A DNA stretch of 64,000 bases, taken from positions 496,001 to 560,000 of the forward strand of contig NZ_JWLL01000006.1 of NCBI RefSeq assembly GCF_000814025.1, read 5' to 3'. The notes beneath the pieces are model-generated. The model was not told the DNA's origin. It was given only the letters and a program-made list of their open reading frames with translations, and made no database searches. A program made the translations under genes and the position numbers. The stretch comes from Tateyamaria sp. ANG-S1 (GTDB lineage: Bacteria > Pseudomonadota > Alphaproteobacteria > Rhodobacterales > Rhodobacteraceae). This document shows positions 21,790 to 29,849 of the stretch, one piece after another (positions within the stretch are counted from its first letter, which is position 1; every line of letters begins with the position of its first letter).

Positions 21790-23004
21790 TCAGCCCGCCA
21801 AAGCGGCGTTCAGGTTTTCGTCGATCTTTTCAAGAAAGCCCATGGTCGTGAGCCAGCCCTGATCGGGGCCGACCAGCAGTGCGAGGTCTTTGGTCATGTG
21901 ACCAGCCTCCACCGTTTCGACGATCACACGCTCCAGCGTTTCGGCAAAGTTCTTGAGCGCTGCGTTGCCATCCAGCTTCGCGCGGTGCTTGAGCCCGCCG
22001 GTCCAGGCGTAGATCGACGCGATGGAGTTGGTCGAGGTCTGCTCGCCCGCTTGATGCTGGCGGTAGTGGCGGGTGACGGTTCCGTGGGCGGCCTCGGCCT
22101 CCACAATCTTGCCATCGGGCGTCATCAGCTGGCTCGTCATCATGCCCAAGCTGCCGAACCCTTGCGCCACTACATCGGACTGCACATCGCCGTCGTAGTT
22201 CTTGCAGGCCCAGACGAAACCGCCATTCCACTTGATCGCGCAGGCGACCATGTCGTCGATCAGGCGATGTTCGTACCAGATCTTCTTGGCTTCGAACCGG
22301 TCCTTAAACTCAGCGTCATAGACCTCCTGGAAGATCTCCAGGAACCGCCCGTCATATTGCTTGAGGATCGTGTTCTTGGTCGAGAGATACACTGGCCAGC
22401 CCAGGTTCAGGCCATAGTTGAAGGACGCGCGCGCGAAGTCGTAGATCGACTTGTCGATGTTATACATCGACATGAACACGCCCGCGCTGTCGGCCTTGTA
22501 GACTTCGTGTTCGATCTCGGTCCCGTCCTCGCCCACGAATTTCATGGTCAGCGTGCCGGCGCCGGGGAATTTCATGTCGGTGGCTTTGTATTGATCACCG
22601 AAGGCGTGGCGGCCCACCACGATGGGGCGGGTCCAGCCAGGCACAAGGCGTGGCACGTTGCGGCAAATGATCGGCTGGCGGAAGATCACACCGCCCAGGA
22701 TGTTGCGGATCGTGCCGTTCGGGCTGCGCCACATCTTCTTGAGGCCAAACTCTTCGACCCGCGCCTCATCCGGTGTGATGGTGGCGCATTTCACAGCAAC
22801 ACCGACCTCTTTGGTCTTTTCAGCGGCGTCGATGGTGATCTGGTCTTCGGTCCGGTCGCGTTCCTCGATCCCCAGATCGTAGTAGAGCAAATCAACGTCC
22901 AGATATGGTTCGATCAGCTTCTTTTTGATGAAGTCCCACATAATGCGGGTCATCTCGTCCCCGTCCATTTCGACGATGGGGTTCTCTACCTTGATCTTGC
23001 TCAT
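21790..23004 (-). CDS. icd: isocitrate dehydrogenase, NADP-dependent
   Basis: A 404-residue enzyme of the eukaryotic-like homodimeric type (type II), which converts isocitrate to 2-oxoglutarate in the TCA cycle. Diagnostic stretches are [19 protein letters not shown] at the start, [13 protein letters not shown] (isocitrate binding), [20 protein letters not shown] (metal-binding aspartates) and [14 protein letters not shown] (cofactor region typical for NADP). Length equals the family norm. The gene stands alone between YitT and an HD-domain gene. Confidence 0.98.
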   Translation of the reverse strand: MSKIKVENPIVEMDGDEMTRIMWDFIKKKLIEPYLDVDLLYYDLGIEERDRTEDQITIDAAEKTKEVGVAVKCATITPDEARVEEFGLKKMWRSPNGTIRNILGGVIFRQPIICRNVPRLVPGWTRPIVVGRHAFGDQYKATDMKFPGAGTLTMKFVGEDGTEIEHEVYKADSAGVFMSMYNIDKSIYDFARASFNYGLNLGWPVYLSTKNTILKQYDGRFLEIFQEVYDAEFKDRFEAKKIWYEHRLIDDMVACAIKWNGGFVWACKNYDGDVQSDVVAQGFGSLGMMTSQLMTPDGKIVEAEAAHGTVTRHYRQHQAGEQTSTNSIASIYAWTGGLKHRAKLDGNAALKNFAETLERVIVETVEAGHMTKDLALLVGPDQGWLTTMGFLEKIDENLNAALAG

Positions 23005-23104
23005 GGGGAGGGTCCTTTGCGCACAGGTGTAGCTTGCGCGTCGCTTAGCGCCTTAGGACCGGTTTGGAAAGAGTGTATGCAATGGTATACAAATAAAAAG
23101 TGAT

Positions 23105-23683
23105 CTACGAAACCGACGCAAAGAACGCAGCGATGCGTTCGCGGGCATAGGCCCACAAACCGGGCGCTCCGAGTTCGATCTTTGTGCCGACACGGGCAGT
23201 GACCATGTCCTCGGTCACGTTGTAGTCGGTCCAGCTGCCACCGCCCGAGGCGAGGTTCAGCATCGGCGGTTGGAACCGGTCGAGCGCACGCGCGAATTGC
23301 GCGGTTGGGGTCAGGGCCGCTTCGAACTCCTCCCAGATCGGCCGCAGGGCCGTTGCGATGTCGGTGGGGAGCAGGCCAAAGATGCGGTCGGCTGCTTTCT
23401 GTTCCTTGGCTGCGACATCGGCAGCATCGAAGTTTTCGAATATGGGTGTGTCGCCCGCGTCAATCTCGACCAGATCATGCAGGATCAGCATCTTTATAAC
23501 GCGATTGATGTCCACGTCTGGTCCGGCCTGATCGGCGAGCACTAGCGCATAGAGGGTGAGGTGCCACGAGTGTTCCGCACTGTTCTCAGGCCGGCTGCCG
23601 TCTGCCAGGGTCGTTGCGCGGTTGACCGATTTCAGCTTGTCCGCCTCGTTCAGAAAGGCAATCTGCTGGTCGAGCCGTGTCAC
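23105..23683 (-). CDS. HD-domain hydrolase (YfbR/HDDC2-like)
   Basis: A 192-residue HD-domain protein related to 5'-deoxynucleotidase YfbR and HDDC2. Metal ligands are visible as ENSAEHSWHLTL, then LILHDLVEIDAGD. A role in dephosphorylating deoxynucleoside monophosphates is likely but not certain. The start is a GTG (23681-23683) that overlaps the stop of the upstream 79-residue gene (GTGA), so translation is coupled. The open frame further upstream is a shadow of that gene. It ends about 100 bp before the icd start. Confidence 0.85.
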   Translation of the reverse strand: MTRLDQQIAFLNEADKLKSVNRATTLADGSRPENSAEHSWHLTLYALVLADQAGPDVDINRVIKMLILHDLVEIDAGDTPIFENFDAADVAAKEQKAADRIFGLLPTDIATALRPIWEEFEAALTPTAQFARALDRFQPPMLNLASGGGSWTDYNVTEDMVTARVGTKIELGAPGLWAYARERIAAFFASVS

Positions 23684-23919
23684 TCGGGCGCCTGCGCCGC
23701 CCGGTGCGCCTTGATCTTCCGAGCCAAAAACCGGCGGCCCTGGTCGTTGGCCATCCGTGTGCGGATCGCTGTCAGGAACGCCTCTTCCAAAGTTTGCGAC
23801 GACGCGCCCAGCACGTCGCCGACTTCCATGAACAGCCGGTCGTTCCCGATCTCGTTCTGCACGGCAAGGCATTCTTCGGCCAGTTTGTTGGCCATTTCGA
23901 TGACGACGGGGTCGGCCAT
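23680..23919 (-). CDS. small conserved hypothetical protein (79 aa)
   Basis: A soluble, mostly helical 79-residue protein (MADPVVIEMANKLAEECLAV at the start, TLEEAFLTAIRTRMANDQGR in the middle). The family was not recognised. It sits 1 nt after an alpha/beta hydrolase gene and overlaps the HD hydrolase gene by GTGA, so the three are one translationally linked operon. It may be a partner or adaptor of the HD enzyme, which is a guess from position only. Confidence 0.7.
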   Translation of the reverse strand: MADPVVIEMANKLAEECLAVQNEIGNDRLFMEVGDVLGASSQTLEEAFLTAIRTRMANDQGRRFLARKIKAHRAAQAPE

Positions 23920-23920
23920 G

Positions 23921-24574
23921 TCAGCGGGTCGTTTCCGTCAGGCGGCGTTTGACATAGTCGGTCGTGTTGCCAATCAGGGTGTCGAGATGCGGCTCTTCAA
24001 AGAAGTGACCAGCGCCTTCAACCTGCGTGTGGGTGATCGTGATGCCCTTCTGATCATGCAGCTTGGACACCAGCGATTCCGTGTCTGCAGGCGGGGCTAC
24101 ACGGTCGTTTGTGCCGTTGATGATCAGGCCCGAAGACGGGCAGGGCGCCAGAAACGAAAAGTCGTACATGTTGGCGGGGGGCGAGACGCTGATAAAACCG
24201 GTGATTTCGGGCCGCCGCATCAGAAGCTGCATGCCGATCCATGCGCCAAAGCTGAAGCCCGCGACCCAGCAGTGCTTGGAATTGTTGTTCATCGACTGAA
24301 GGTAGTCGAGGGCCGAGGCTGCGTCGCTCAGCTCACCAATGCCCTGATCGTACTCACCCTGGCTGCGCCCCACGCCCCGGAAGTTGAAGCGCAAAACGGT
24401 AAAGCCCATGTTGAAAAACGCATAGTGCAGCGCGTGCACCACTTTGTGATTCATCGTCCCGCCGAATTGCGGATGCGGATGCAGCACAATTGCGATGGGG
24501 GCGTCACGTTCTTTTTGAGGGTGGTAGCGGCCTTCGAGGCGGCCTTCGGGTCCGGGAAAAATGACCTCGGGCAT
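23921..24574 (-). CDS. alpha/beta hydrolase
   Basis: A 217-residue hydrolase of the COG2945-like group. The nucleophile elbow is GFSFG (Ser in VAGFSFGAWIGM), the oxyanion region is LHPHPQFGGTMNHK, and the catalytic Asp and His are likely in INGTNDRVAPP and EGAGHFFEEPH. Members are predicted esterases/acyltransferases of unknown substrate. It is the first gene of a three-gene leftward operon and is divergent from the rrf2 gene. Confidence 0.87.
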   Translation of the reverse strand: MPEVIFPGPEGRLEGRYHPQKERDAPIAIVLHPHPQFGGTMNHKVVHALHYAFFNMGFTVLRFNFRGVGRSQGEYDQGIGELSDAASALDYLQSMNNNSKHCWVAGFSFGAWIGMQLLMRRPEITGFISVSPPANMYDFSFLAPCPSSGLIINGTNDRVAPPADTESLVSKLHDQKGITITHTQVEGAGHFFEEPHLDTLIGNTTDYVKRRLTETTR

Positions 24575-24616
24575 ATGCGGTACTGTCCTTGTCGCGTCTT
24601 TTCGGCATCCGATTTC

Positions 24617-24653
24617 TTGACGAAATTGATCGGTTACCTTAGAACGGTTCTAA
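24617..24653 (+). promoter_or_regulatory. rrf2-suf promoter with 15-bp palindromic operator
   Basis: A sigma70-like promoter, TTGACG (24617-24622), 17 bp, TAGAAC (24640-24645), is overlapped by the perfect inverted repeat TTAGAACGGTTCTAA (24639-24653). The repeat is centred just downstream of the -10, an ideal repressor position. Because the first gene is an Rrf2/IscR-type regulator of an Fe-S operon, I infer it is that protein's own operator. Whether it equals the published Iron-Rhodo-box could not be checked. Confidence 0.65.
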
Positions 24654-24731
24654 CTTAAGGCGCAGGCATACATCCTGCAGTGGCCACGGATGTATGGGTT
24701 TGGGCGGGTAACGTCAATTGGGGGCTTTGCG

Positions 24732-25193
24732 ATGAAACTGTCTACGAAAGGGCGCTACGCGATGGTGGCACTTGCGGACATTGCCATGCAGCCCGTGGAT
24801 AAGCTGGTGAGCCTGAGCGACATCTCCGGTCGGCAGGACATTTCACTGCCCTATCTGGAGCAGCTTTTCGTAAAGCTGCGGCGGGCCGATCTGGTTGTGT
24901 CCGTGCGGGGGCCGGGTGGCGGGTATCGCCTTGCGCGGTCGGCATCTGAAATTCGCGTGGCCGATGTGTTGGCTGCCGTGGATGAGAAGGTGGATGCGAT
25001 GCACAAGGGGGCGGGTGCCTCTGGAGCCGCGTCCGGATCCAAGGCGCAGTCACTGACAAACCGCTTGTGGGAGGGACTGAGTGCGCATGTCTATGTGTTC
25101 TTGCACCAAACCCGGTTGTCGGACGTGATTTCGAATGATCTTGCCCCTTGTCCGGCGGTGCCGAACTTGTTTGCGGTTGTCGATGATGCTTGA
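24732..25193 (+). CDS. iscR: Rrf2 family regulator (IscR-like) heading the suf operon
   Basis: A 153-residue Rrf2 protein. The winged helix-turn-helix spans about residues 1-70 (MKLSTKGRYAMVALADIA, LSDISGRQDISLPYLEQLF, VRGPGGGYRLAR). In E. coli IscR a three-cysteine loop at about 92-104 binds a 2Fe-2S cluster; the equivalent stretch here (MHKGAGASGAASGSKAQSL) has no cysteine, and the only Cys is Cys140 near the C-terminus. Rhodobacter IscR is also known to lack the classical triad. It probably represses the suf operon in response to iron or Fe-S status, as in R. sphaeroides. The ATG at 24732 is the conserved start. Confidence 0.9.
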   Translation: MKLSTKGRYAMVALADIAMQPVDKLVSLSDISGRQDISLPYLEQLFVKLRRADLVVSVRGPGGGYRLARSASEIRVADVLAAVDEKVDAMHKGAGASGAASGSKAQSLTNRLWEGLSAHVYVFLHQTRLSDVISNDLAPCPAVPNLFAVVDDA

Positions 25194-25196
25194 TGC

Positions 25197-25257
25197 CCGA
25201 GGGGGCCAGCCCCCGTCGCTGGTGCGACTCCCCCGGGATTTTTTTGAAACAGGGAAG
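25197..25257. repeat. dispersed 28-nt element plus GC hairpin (copy A), between rrf2 and cysteine desulfurase
   Basis: GGGGG-CCAG-CCCCC (25201-25214) is followed by CCCCCGGGA, seven Ts (25239-25245) and GAAACAGGGAAG. The last 28 nt, read on the minus strand, match copy C at 63.02 kb in 27 of 28 positions and copy B at 50.11 kb in 26. An outer stem CCCGAGGGGG/CCCCCGGG before the T-run could act as an attenuator for the operon. The AGGGAAG end serves as ribosome binding site for the next gene. Confidence 0.7.
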
Positions 25258-25259
25258 TG

Positions 25260-26303
25260 ATGGACCGGGTCTATCTGGATCATAACGCAACGACACCTCT
25301 GAGGCCCGCGGCGCGGGAGGCGATGTTGCGCGCCATGGATGTGGTGGGCAATCCATCTTCCGTACATGCCGAGGGGCGGGCGGCGAAGGCGATTGTTGAG
25401 AAGGCGCGGGGGCAGATATCAGAGGCTCTTGGTGCCTCTGGTGCTGATATCGTGTTCACGGCAAGTGCGACGGAGGCCGCAGCGCTCGCGTGCGCAGGTC
25501 GGTCATTGCATGGCGCGGCGGTTGAGCATGACGCGGTGGGCGCTTGGGTCGATCCTGTTTTGGGCGCGGATGCGCAGGGTCTGGTTGCCATCGAGACGCC
25601 GGGCGCATCCACATTGCAATACGCTAACTCCGAAACCGGTGTGGTGCAGGATGTGCCACGAGGGTTGGCGCTGAGCGATCTGACGCAGTGCTTTGGCAAG
25701 CTGCCCTTTGGTTTCGGCTGGCTTGGAATCGAGATGGGGCTGATTTCGGCCCACAAACTGGGCGGGCCAAAGGGTGTCGGTGCGCTGATCCTGCGCCAGG
25801 GGCTTGATGTGCAGGCGCAAGTGCGCGGTGGTGGGCAGGAAATGGGGCGTCGGTCCGGCACCGAAAACGTCATTGGCATCGCTGGTTTTGGTGCCGCAGC
25901 AGAGGCTGCGCAGCGCGATATCGCGGACGGAAAATGGGACCGGGTCGAGAAACTTAGAAATATTCTAGAAAACGCTCTTGCTGCCGCTTCAAAGACAACT
26001 ATTTTTGTCGGGAAAGGCGCGCGACGGCTGCCGAACACCTCCTGTTTCATCACGCCCGGGTGGAAGGGCGAGACGCAGGTGATGCAGATGGATTTGGCGG
26101 GTTTTGCTATCTCGGCGGGCTCTGCCTGCTCATCTGGCAAGGTCAGGGCAAGCCGGGTATTGAGCGCCATGGGGTATTCAGAGCTTGAGGCATCATCCGC
26201 CGTTCGGGTGTCTCTGGGTCTTGAGACGACAGAAGAAGATGTAATGCGCTTTGCCGAGGTTTGGGCGCAAAAACTGAAGAAACACGGGTGCCGGGCGGCG
26301 TGA
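25260..26303 (+). CDS. cysteine desulfurase (NifS/IscS class)
   Basis: A 347-residue PLP enzyme that takes sulfur from cysteine for Fe-S cluster assembly. It begins [19 protein letters not shown]. The PLP-binding lysine is in [14 protein letters not shown]. The sulfur-accepting Cys290 is in [17 protein letters not shown], the long-loop class I signature. It is shorter than E. coli IscS (404), missing about 50 residues spread over the sequence. It lies in the same operon as sufB, in addition to a SufS-type enzyme at 32.2 kb. The ATG at 25260 has AGGGAAG just upstream, contributed by the dispersed repeat; a GTG one codon earlier is possible. Confidence 0.92.
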   Translation: MDRVYLDHNATTPLRPAAREAMLRAMDVVGNPSSVHAEGRAAKAIVEKARGQISEALGASGADIVFTASATEAAALACAGRSLHGAAVEHDAVGAWVDPVLGADAQGLVAIETPGASTLQYANSETGVVQDVPRGLALSDLTQCFGKLPFGFGWLGIEMGLISAHKLGGPKGVGALILRQGLDVQAQVRGGGQEMGRRSGTENVIGIAGFGAAAEAAQRDIADGKWDRVEKLRNILENALAAASKTTIFVGKGARRLPNTSCFITPGWKGETQVMQMDLAGFAISAGSACSSGKVRASRVLSAMGYSELEASSAVRVSLGLETTEEDVMRFAEVWAQKLKKHGCRAA

Positions 26304-26332
26304 ACCGCTCAGATGCGAGAGGAAAGTCTGAC

Positions 26333-27856
26333 ATGGACAATGTTGTAGAAGATGTGGTCGTCAAGGACGGCGTCGATCAGGAAACAGTCGATGCCGTGCG
26401 GGACGTCAGCACGTATAAATACGGCTGGGAAACCGACATCGAGATGGAATATGCCCCCAAAGGGCTGACCCCTGACATCGTGCGCCTGATTTCGGAAAAG
26501 AATGAAGAGCCGGAGTGGATGACCGAATGGCGTCTGCAAGCCTACGAGCGCTGGCTTCAAAAGGAAGAGCCCGATTGGGCGATGGTCGATTATCCGGAGA
26601 TCGACTTTCAGGATCAGTATTATTACGCCCGTCCCAAGAGCATGGAAGTGAAGCCGAAGTCTTTGGACGAGGTCGATCCCAAGCTGCTGGCCACCTATGA
26701 AAAGCTGGGCATCCCGTTGAAGGAACAGATGATTCTTGCTGGTGTCGAAGGGGCCGAAGATGCGCCTGCCGAGGGGCGCAAGGTCGCTGTGGACGCGGTG
26801 TTTGATTCCGTGTCCGTCGGCACGACCTTCCAGGCTGAGTTGAAGAAAGCGGGCGTGATCTTCTGTTCGATCTCGGAAGCGATCAAAGAGCATCCGGAGT
26901 TGGTGAAGAAGTACCTTGGCTCGGTAGTTCCCGTTTCCGACAACTTCTATGCCACGCTGAACTCTGCCGTCTTTTCGGATGGCTCGTTTGTCTACGTGCC
27001 GCCGGGTGTTCGCTGCCCCATGGAACTGTCGACCTATTTCCGTATCAATGCCGAGAATACAGGCCAGTTCGAACGCACGCTGATCATCGCGGACAAGGGT
27101 AGCTATGTGTCCTATCTCGAAGGGTGCACGGCACCGCAGCGGGACACATCGCAACTGCACGCTGCGGTCGTCGAGATCATCATCGAAGAAGATGCCGAGG
27201 TGAAGTACTCAACCGTTCAGAACTGGTATCCCGGTGACGAGAACGGTAAGGGCGGGATCTACAACTTCGTGACCAAGCGCGCCGATTGCCGGGGCGATCG
27301 GGCCAAGGTGATGTGGACGCAGGTGGAAACCGGGTCTGCCGTAACGTGGAAATACCCGTCCTGCATTCTGCGCGGCGACGACAGTCAGGGCGAGTTCTAC
27401 TCCATCGCTATTGCCAACAACATGCAGCAGGCGGATACCGGCACCAAGATGGTGCACCTGGGCAAGAACACCAAGTCGCGCATCGTGTCCAAGGGGATCA
27501 GCGCGGGCAAAGCGCAAAACACCTATCGTGGACTAGTGTCGATGCACCCCAAGGCGAAGGACAGCCGCAACTATACGCAATGTGACAGTCTGCTGATTGG
27601 CGACAAGTGCGGCGCCCACACGGTTCCGTATATCGAGGTCAAGAACAACTCGTCCCGCGTTGAGCATGAGGCGACGACATCCAAGGTGGATGACGACCAA
27701 CTTTTCTATTGCCGGTCACGCGGCATGGATGAGGAAGAGGCTGTGGCCCTTGTCGTCAACGGGTTCTGCAAGGACGTGTTGCAGGCGCTGCCCATGGAGT
27801 TTGCGATGGAAGCTCAACAGCTTGTGGCAATCTCGCTCGAAGGGTCGGTGGGTTAA
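26333..27856 (+). CDS. sufB: Fe-S cluster assembly scaffold SufB
   Basis: A 507-residue SufB, the scaffold core of the SufBCD complex. The N-terminal segment [19 protein letters not shown] and the C-terminal beta-helix region ([47 protein letters not shown]) are highly conserved. AGAGGAAAG lies ahead of the ATG at 26333; the upstream in-frame codons overlap the end of the desulfurase gene. Length is close to E. coli SufB (495). Four small membrane-protein genes separate it from sufC. Confidence 0.98.
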   Translation: MDNVVEDVVVKDGVDQETVDAVRDVSTYKYGWETDIEMEYAPKGLTPDIVRLISEKNEEPEWMTEWRLQAYERWLQKEEPDWAMVDYPEIDFQDQYYYARPKSMEVKPKSLDEVDPKLLATYEKLGIPLKEQMILAGVEGAEDAPAEGRKVAVDAVFDSVSVGTTFQAELKKAGVIFCSISEAIKEHPELVKKYLGSVVPVSDNFYATLNSAVFSDGSFVYVPPGVRCPMELSTYFRINAENTGQFERTLIIADKGSYVSYLEGCTAPQRDTSQLHAAVVEIIIEEDAEVKYSTVQNWYPGDENGKGGIYNFVTKRADCRGDRAKVMWTQVETGSAVTWKYPSCILRGDDSQGEFYSIAIANNMQQADTGTKMVHLGKNTKSRIVSKGISAGKAQNTYRGLVSMHPKAKDSRNYTQCDSLLIGDKCGAHTVPYIEVKNNSSRVEHEATTSKVDDDQLFYCRSRGMDEEEAVALVVNGFCKDVLQALPMEFAMEAQQLVAISLEGSVG

Positions 27857-27859
27857 GCA

Positions 27860-28045
27860 ATGGCTGCTGAGCAGAAATCTCGGTCGGCCTTTGCGGTCAT
27901 GGCCCTTTCGGTACTTAGCGGTGCCGTGCTGGGTGGTGGCCTCGGGGTGATGTTGATGCCGGATTTCGCGGCAGCTCTGGCCATTGGCGGAGCGATGACG
28001 ACTGGCGCCATCGCCGTCGCATGGATGTTGTTCCGAGATGGATGA
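27860..28045 (+). CDS. small membrane protein in suf operon (61 aa)
   Basis: A 61-residue protein with two hydrophobic helices, about residues 10-32 (AFAVMALSVLSGAVLGGGLG) and 36-57. The family was not recognised. It starts 3 nt after sufB and overlaps the next gene by 8 nt, so it is firmly embedded in the operon. It may be an inner-membrane accessory of Fe-S assembly, or simply a hitch-hiking gene; sequence gives no hint. Confidence 0.65.
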   Translation: MAAEQKSRSAFAVMALSVLSGAVLGGGLGVMLMPDFAAALAIGGAMTTGAIAVAWMLFRDG

Positions 28046-28364
28046 TAGCGGCTCCAACATTGATCGGCACGCAAGGATAGGCCCTCAAGATCCTTGGGCG
28101 CGGTCGAAGGCGCACGCGCTCTACGGTACTGTGTTTTCGGCAGTGCTAGGCGCTTTGCTGTTTGCTTATGTCGGCAGTCTGCTTCTCTCGGACTGGCTTG
28201 TTGAGTTCGGTTTCTTGGGTTTTCTTGCTGGCGCTGCGGCGTATGTGGCGATGACCGCCAGATTTACCGGGCGCGTCAGCAAAGATGAATACGCGCAAGG
28301 CAACAGCAGAACTGATGAAGAGGTACGACAGGCTCTGGCAGATATGCAGGCGAAGCGGAAATGA
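28038..28364 (+). CDS. hypothetical membrane protein in suf operon (108 aa)
   Basis: A 108-residue protein with a polar N-terminus, two transmembrane helices (about 28-48 TVFSAVLGALLFAYVGSLLL and 54-74) and a charged cytoplasmic-like tail ending ALADMQAKRK. No family was recognised. It overlaps both neighbours (8 nt with the preceding gene, ATGA with the following), consistent with coupled translation. Confidence 0.65.
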   Translation: MDDSGSNIDRHARIGPQDPWARSKAHALYGTVFSAVLGALLFAYVGSLLLSDWLVEFGFLGFLAGAAAYVAMTARFTGRVSKDEYAQGNSRTDEEVRQALADMQAKRK

Positions 28365-28606
28365 CGGACCTTACCGAACAACGCAAACCGATCAAGCGTC
28401 ACACCGTTTCAGACCTTGATGGCACCCAGCAGGGCGGGCTTGCCTTTGTCATTGCGGTGATCGGCGGGATGATCGCTGCCGCATCGCTGGCGCCCGGGGC
28501 GCTTACGTCGTTCTGGGTCTGGTGTGTGCTTCTGATGATGTCGATCGCCATCGGAATGGGTGTTCAGCACGTGTTCGCCCGTGAGACGGTCGAGGATGTG
28601 GAATGA
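28361..28606 (+). CDS. hypothetical membrane protein in suf operon (81 aa)
   Basis: An 81-residue protein with a basic N-terminal segment (TDLTEQRKPIKRHTVSDLDG) and two transmembrane helices (about residues 27-47 and 50-68). It overlaps the previous gene by ATGA. No known domain was recognised. It shares the small two-helix layout of its neighbours, which suggests they form or attach to one membrane assembly. Confidence 0.62.
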   Translation: MTDLTEQRKPIKRHTVSDLDGTQQGGLAFVIAVIGGMIAAASLAPGALTSFWVWCVLLMMSIAIGMGVQHVFARETVEDVE

Positions 28607-28642
28607 CCTTTGCAACTGACAACCCGAACGGAGCCTGACGCT

Positions 28643-28978
28643 ATGGCCCCCGACACACCCAGAAAATCCAGCGATGTGCGCATCCGCTTCGGCCACCCTT
28701 GGCGGCTGATGCAGGAAACGCGGGCCCTGACACTGCTCATCCTGGGGCACGTGATCGTTTTCCTGCTGTCCATCGGGCATGACGAAATCGTGGCTGAGAT
28801 GGTGGCCGACGGTTGGATCTTTGCCCGTTACGCCGAACAGATCGAACTTCTGTTTGGTCTGGTGCTGTTCGTGTGTTGGGGCGCGCTCACGGTGCGCCTG
28901 GTGACCATGCTGCAACGCGCCCGCACGGGCGACTGCATCTGCCCGCGGTGCAATCAACGCTGCGGGGACCCGGAATGA
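28643..28978 (+). CDS. membrane protein with C-terminal four-cysteine motif, in suf operon
   Basis: A 111-residue protein with two transmembrane helices (about 35-51 and 72-92) and a C-terminal tail GDCICPRCNQRCGDPE. The four cysteines (C-x-C-x2-C-x3-C) could bind zinc or an Fe-S cluster, although the motif is short for a classical zinc ribbon. I chose the ATG at 28643, with GGAG 10 nt upstream. It is the last of four small membrane genes between sufB and sufC. The metal-binding tail makes it the most interesting of the set. Confidence 0.65.
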   Translation: MAPDTPRKSSDVRIRFGHPWRLMQETRALTLLILGHVIVFLLSIGHDEIVAEMVADGWIFARYAEQIELLFGLVLFVCWGALTVRLVTMLQRARTGDCICPRCNQRCGDPE

Positions 28979-29093
28979 TCACAGCCACGACACAGGGGCG
29001 GTCGTGACACATGAAATGCTGACAGCCCATGTCTCGGGCACGGCTGTCATTTTGAAATAACGCGCGGTGTCCGCGCAGGATGAGGAACATATC

Positions 29094-29849
29094 ATGCTGA
29101 ATATCAATGACTTGCACGTACAACTTGAAGAAGAGGACAAGCAGATCCTCAAGGGCGTCAACCTGACGGTCGAGGCGGGCAAGGTGCACGCGATCATGGG
29201 CCCCAACGGTTCGGGCAAGTCCACGCTGTCCTATGTCCTGTCGGGCCGTGATGGCTATGAAGTGACGGGTGGCGAAGCGACTCTGGACGGCGAAGACCTG
29301 CTGGATATGGAACCCGAAGAGCGCGCGGCGGCAGGCCTGTTCCTGGCGTTCCAATACCCGGTCGAAATTCCCGGTGTGGGCAACATGACCTTCCTGCGGA
29401 CGGCTGTGAATGCACAGCGTAAGGCGCGCGGCGAAGAAGAGCTGAGCGCGGCCGACTTCCTCAAGATCATCCGCGAGCGGGCCAAGGCGCTGAAAATCGA
29501 CGCCGACATGCTGAAGCGCCCTGTGAACGTGGGCTTCTCGGGTGGTGAGAAAAAGCGTAACGAGATCTTGCAGATGGCAATGCTTGAGCCCAAGATGTGC
29601 ATCCTGGACGAGACCGACTCCGGCCTCGACGTCGACGCGATGAAGCTGGTCGCCGAAGGTGTGAACGCCCTGCGCAATGAAGGGCGCGGGTTCCTCGTCA
29701 TCACGCACTACCAGCGTTTGCTGGACCACATCAAACCCGACGTTGTGCACATCATGGCGGACGGCAAGATCGTCAAAACCGGTGGGCCGGAACTGGCACT
29801 TGAGGTCGAGAACAACGGCTATGCCGACATTCTGGCCGAGGTGGCGTAA
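29094..29849 (+). CDS. sufC: Fe-S cluster assembly ATPase SufC
   Basis: A 251-residue ABC-type ATPase that drives SufBCD. Walker A is GPNGSGKSTLSYVLSG, the Q-loop follows LAFQYPVEIPG, the signature is FSGGEKKRNEILQ, and Walker B is MCILDETDSGLDVDA, where the extra Asp-Ser-Gly segment is typical of SufC. The ATG at 29094 is preceded by AGGATGAGGA. The stop overlaps the sufD start (TAATG). Confidence 0.98.
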   Translation: MLNINDLHVQLEEEDKQILKGVNLTVEAGKVHAIMGPNGSGKSTLSYVLSGRDGYEVTGGEATLDGEDLLDMEPEERAAAGLFLAFQYPVEIPGVGNMTFLRTAVNAQRKARGEEELSAADFLKIIRERAKALKIDADMLKRPVNVGFSGGEKKRNEILQMAMLEPKMCILDETDSGLDVDAMKLVAEGVNALRNEGRGFLVITHYQRLLDHIKPDVVHIMADGKIVKTGGPELALEVENNGYADILAEVA

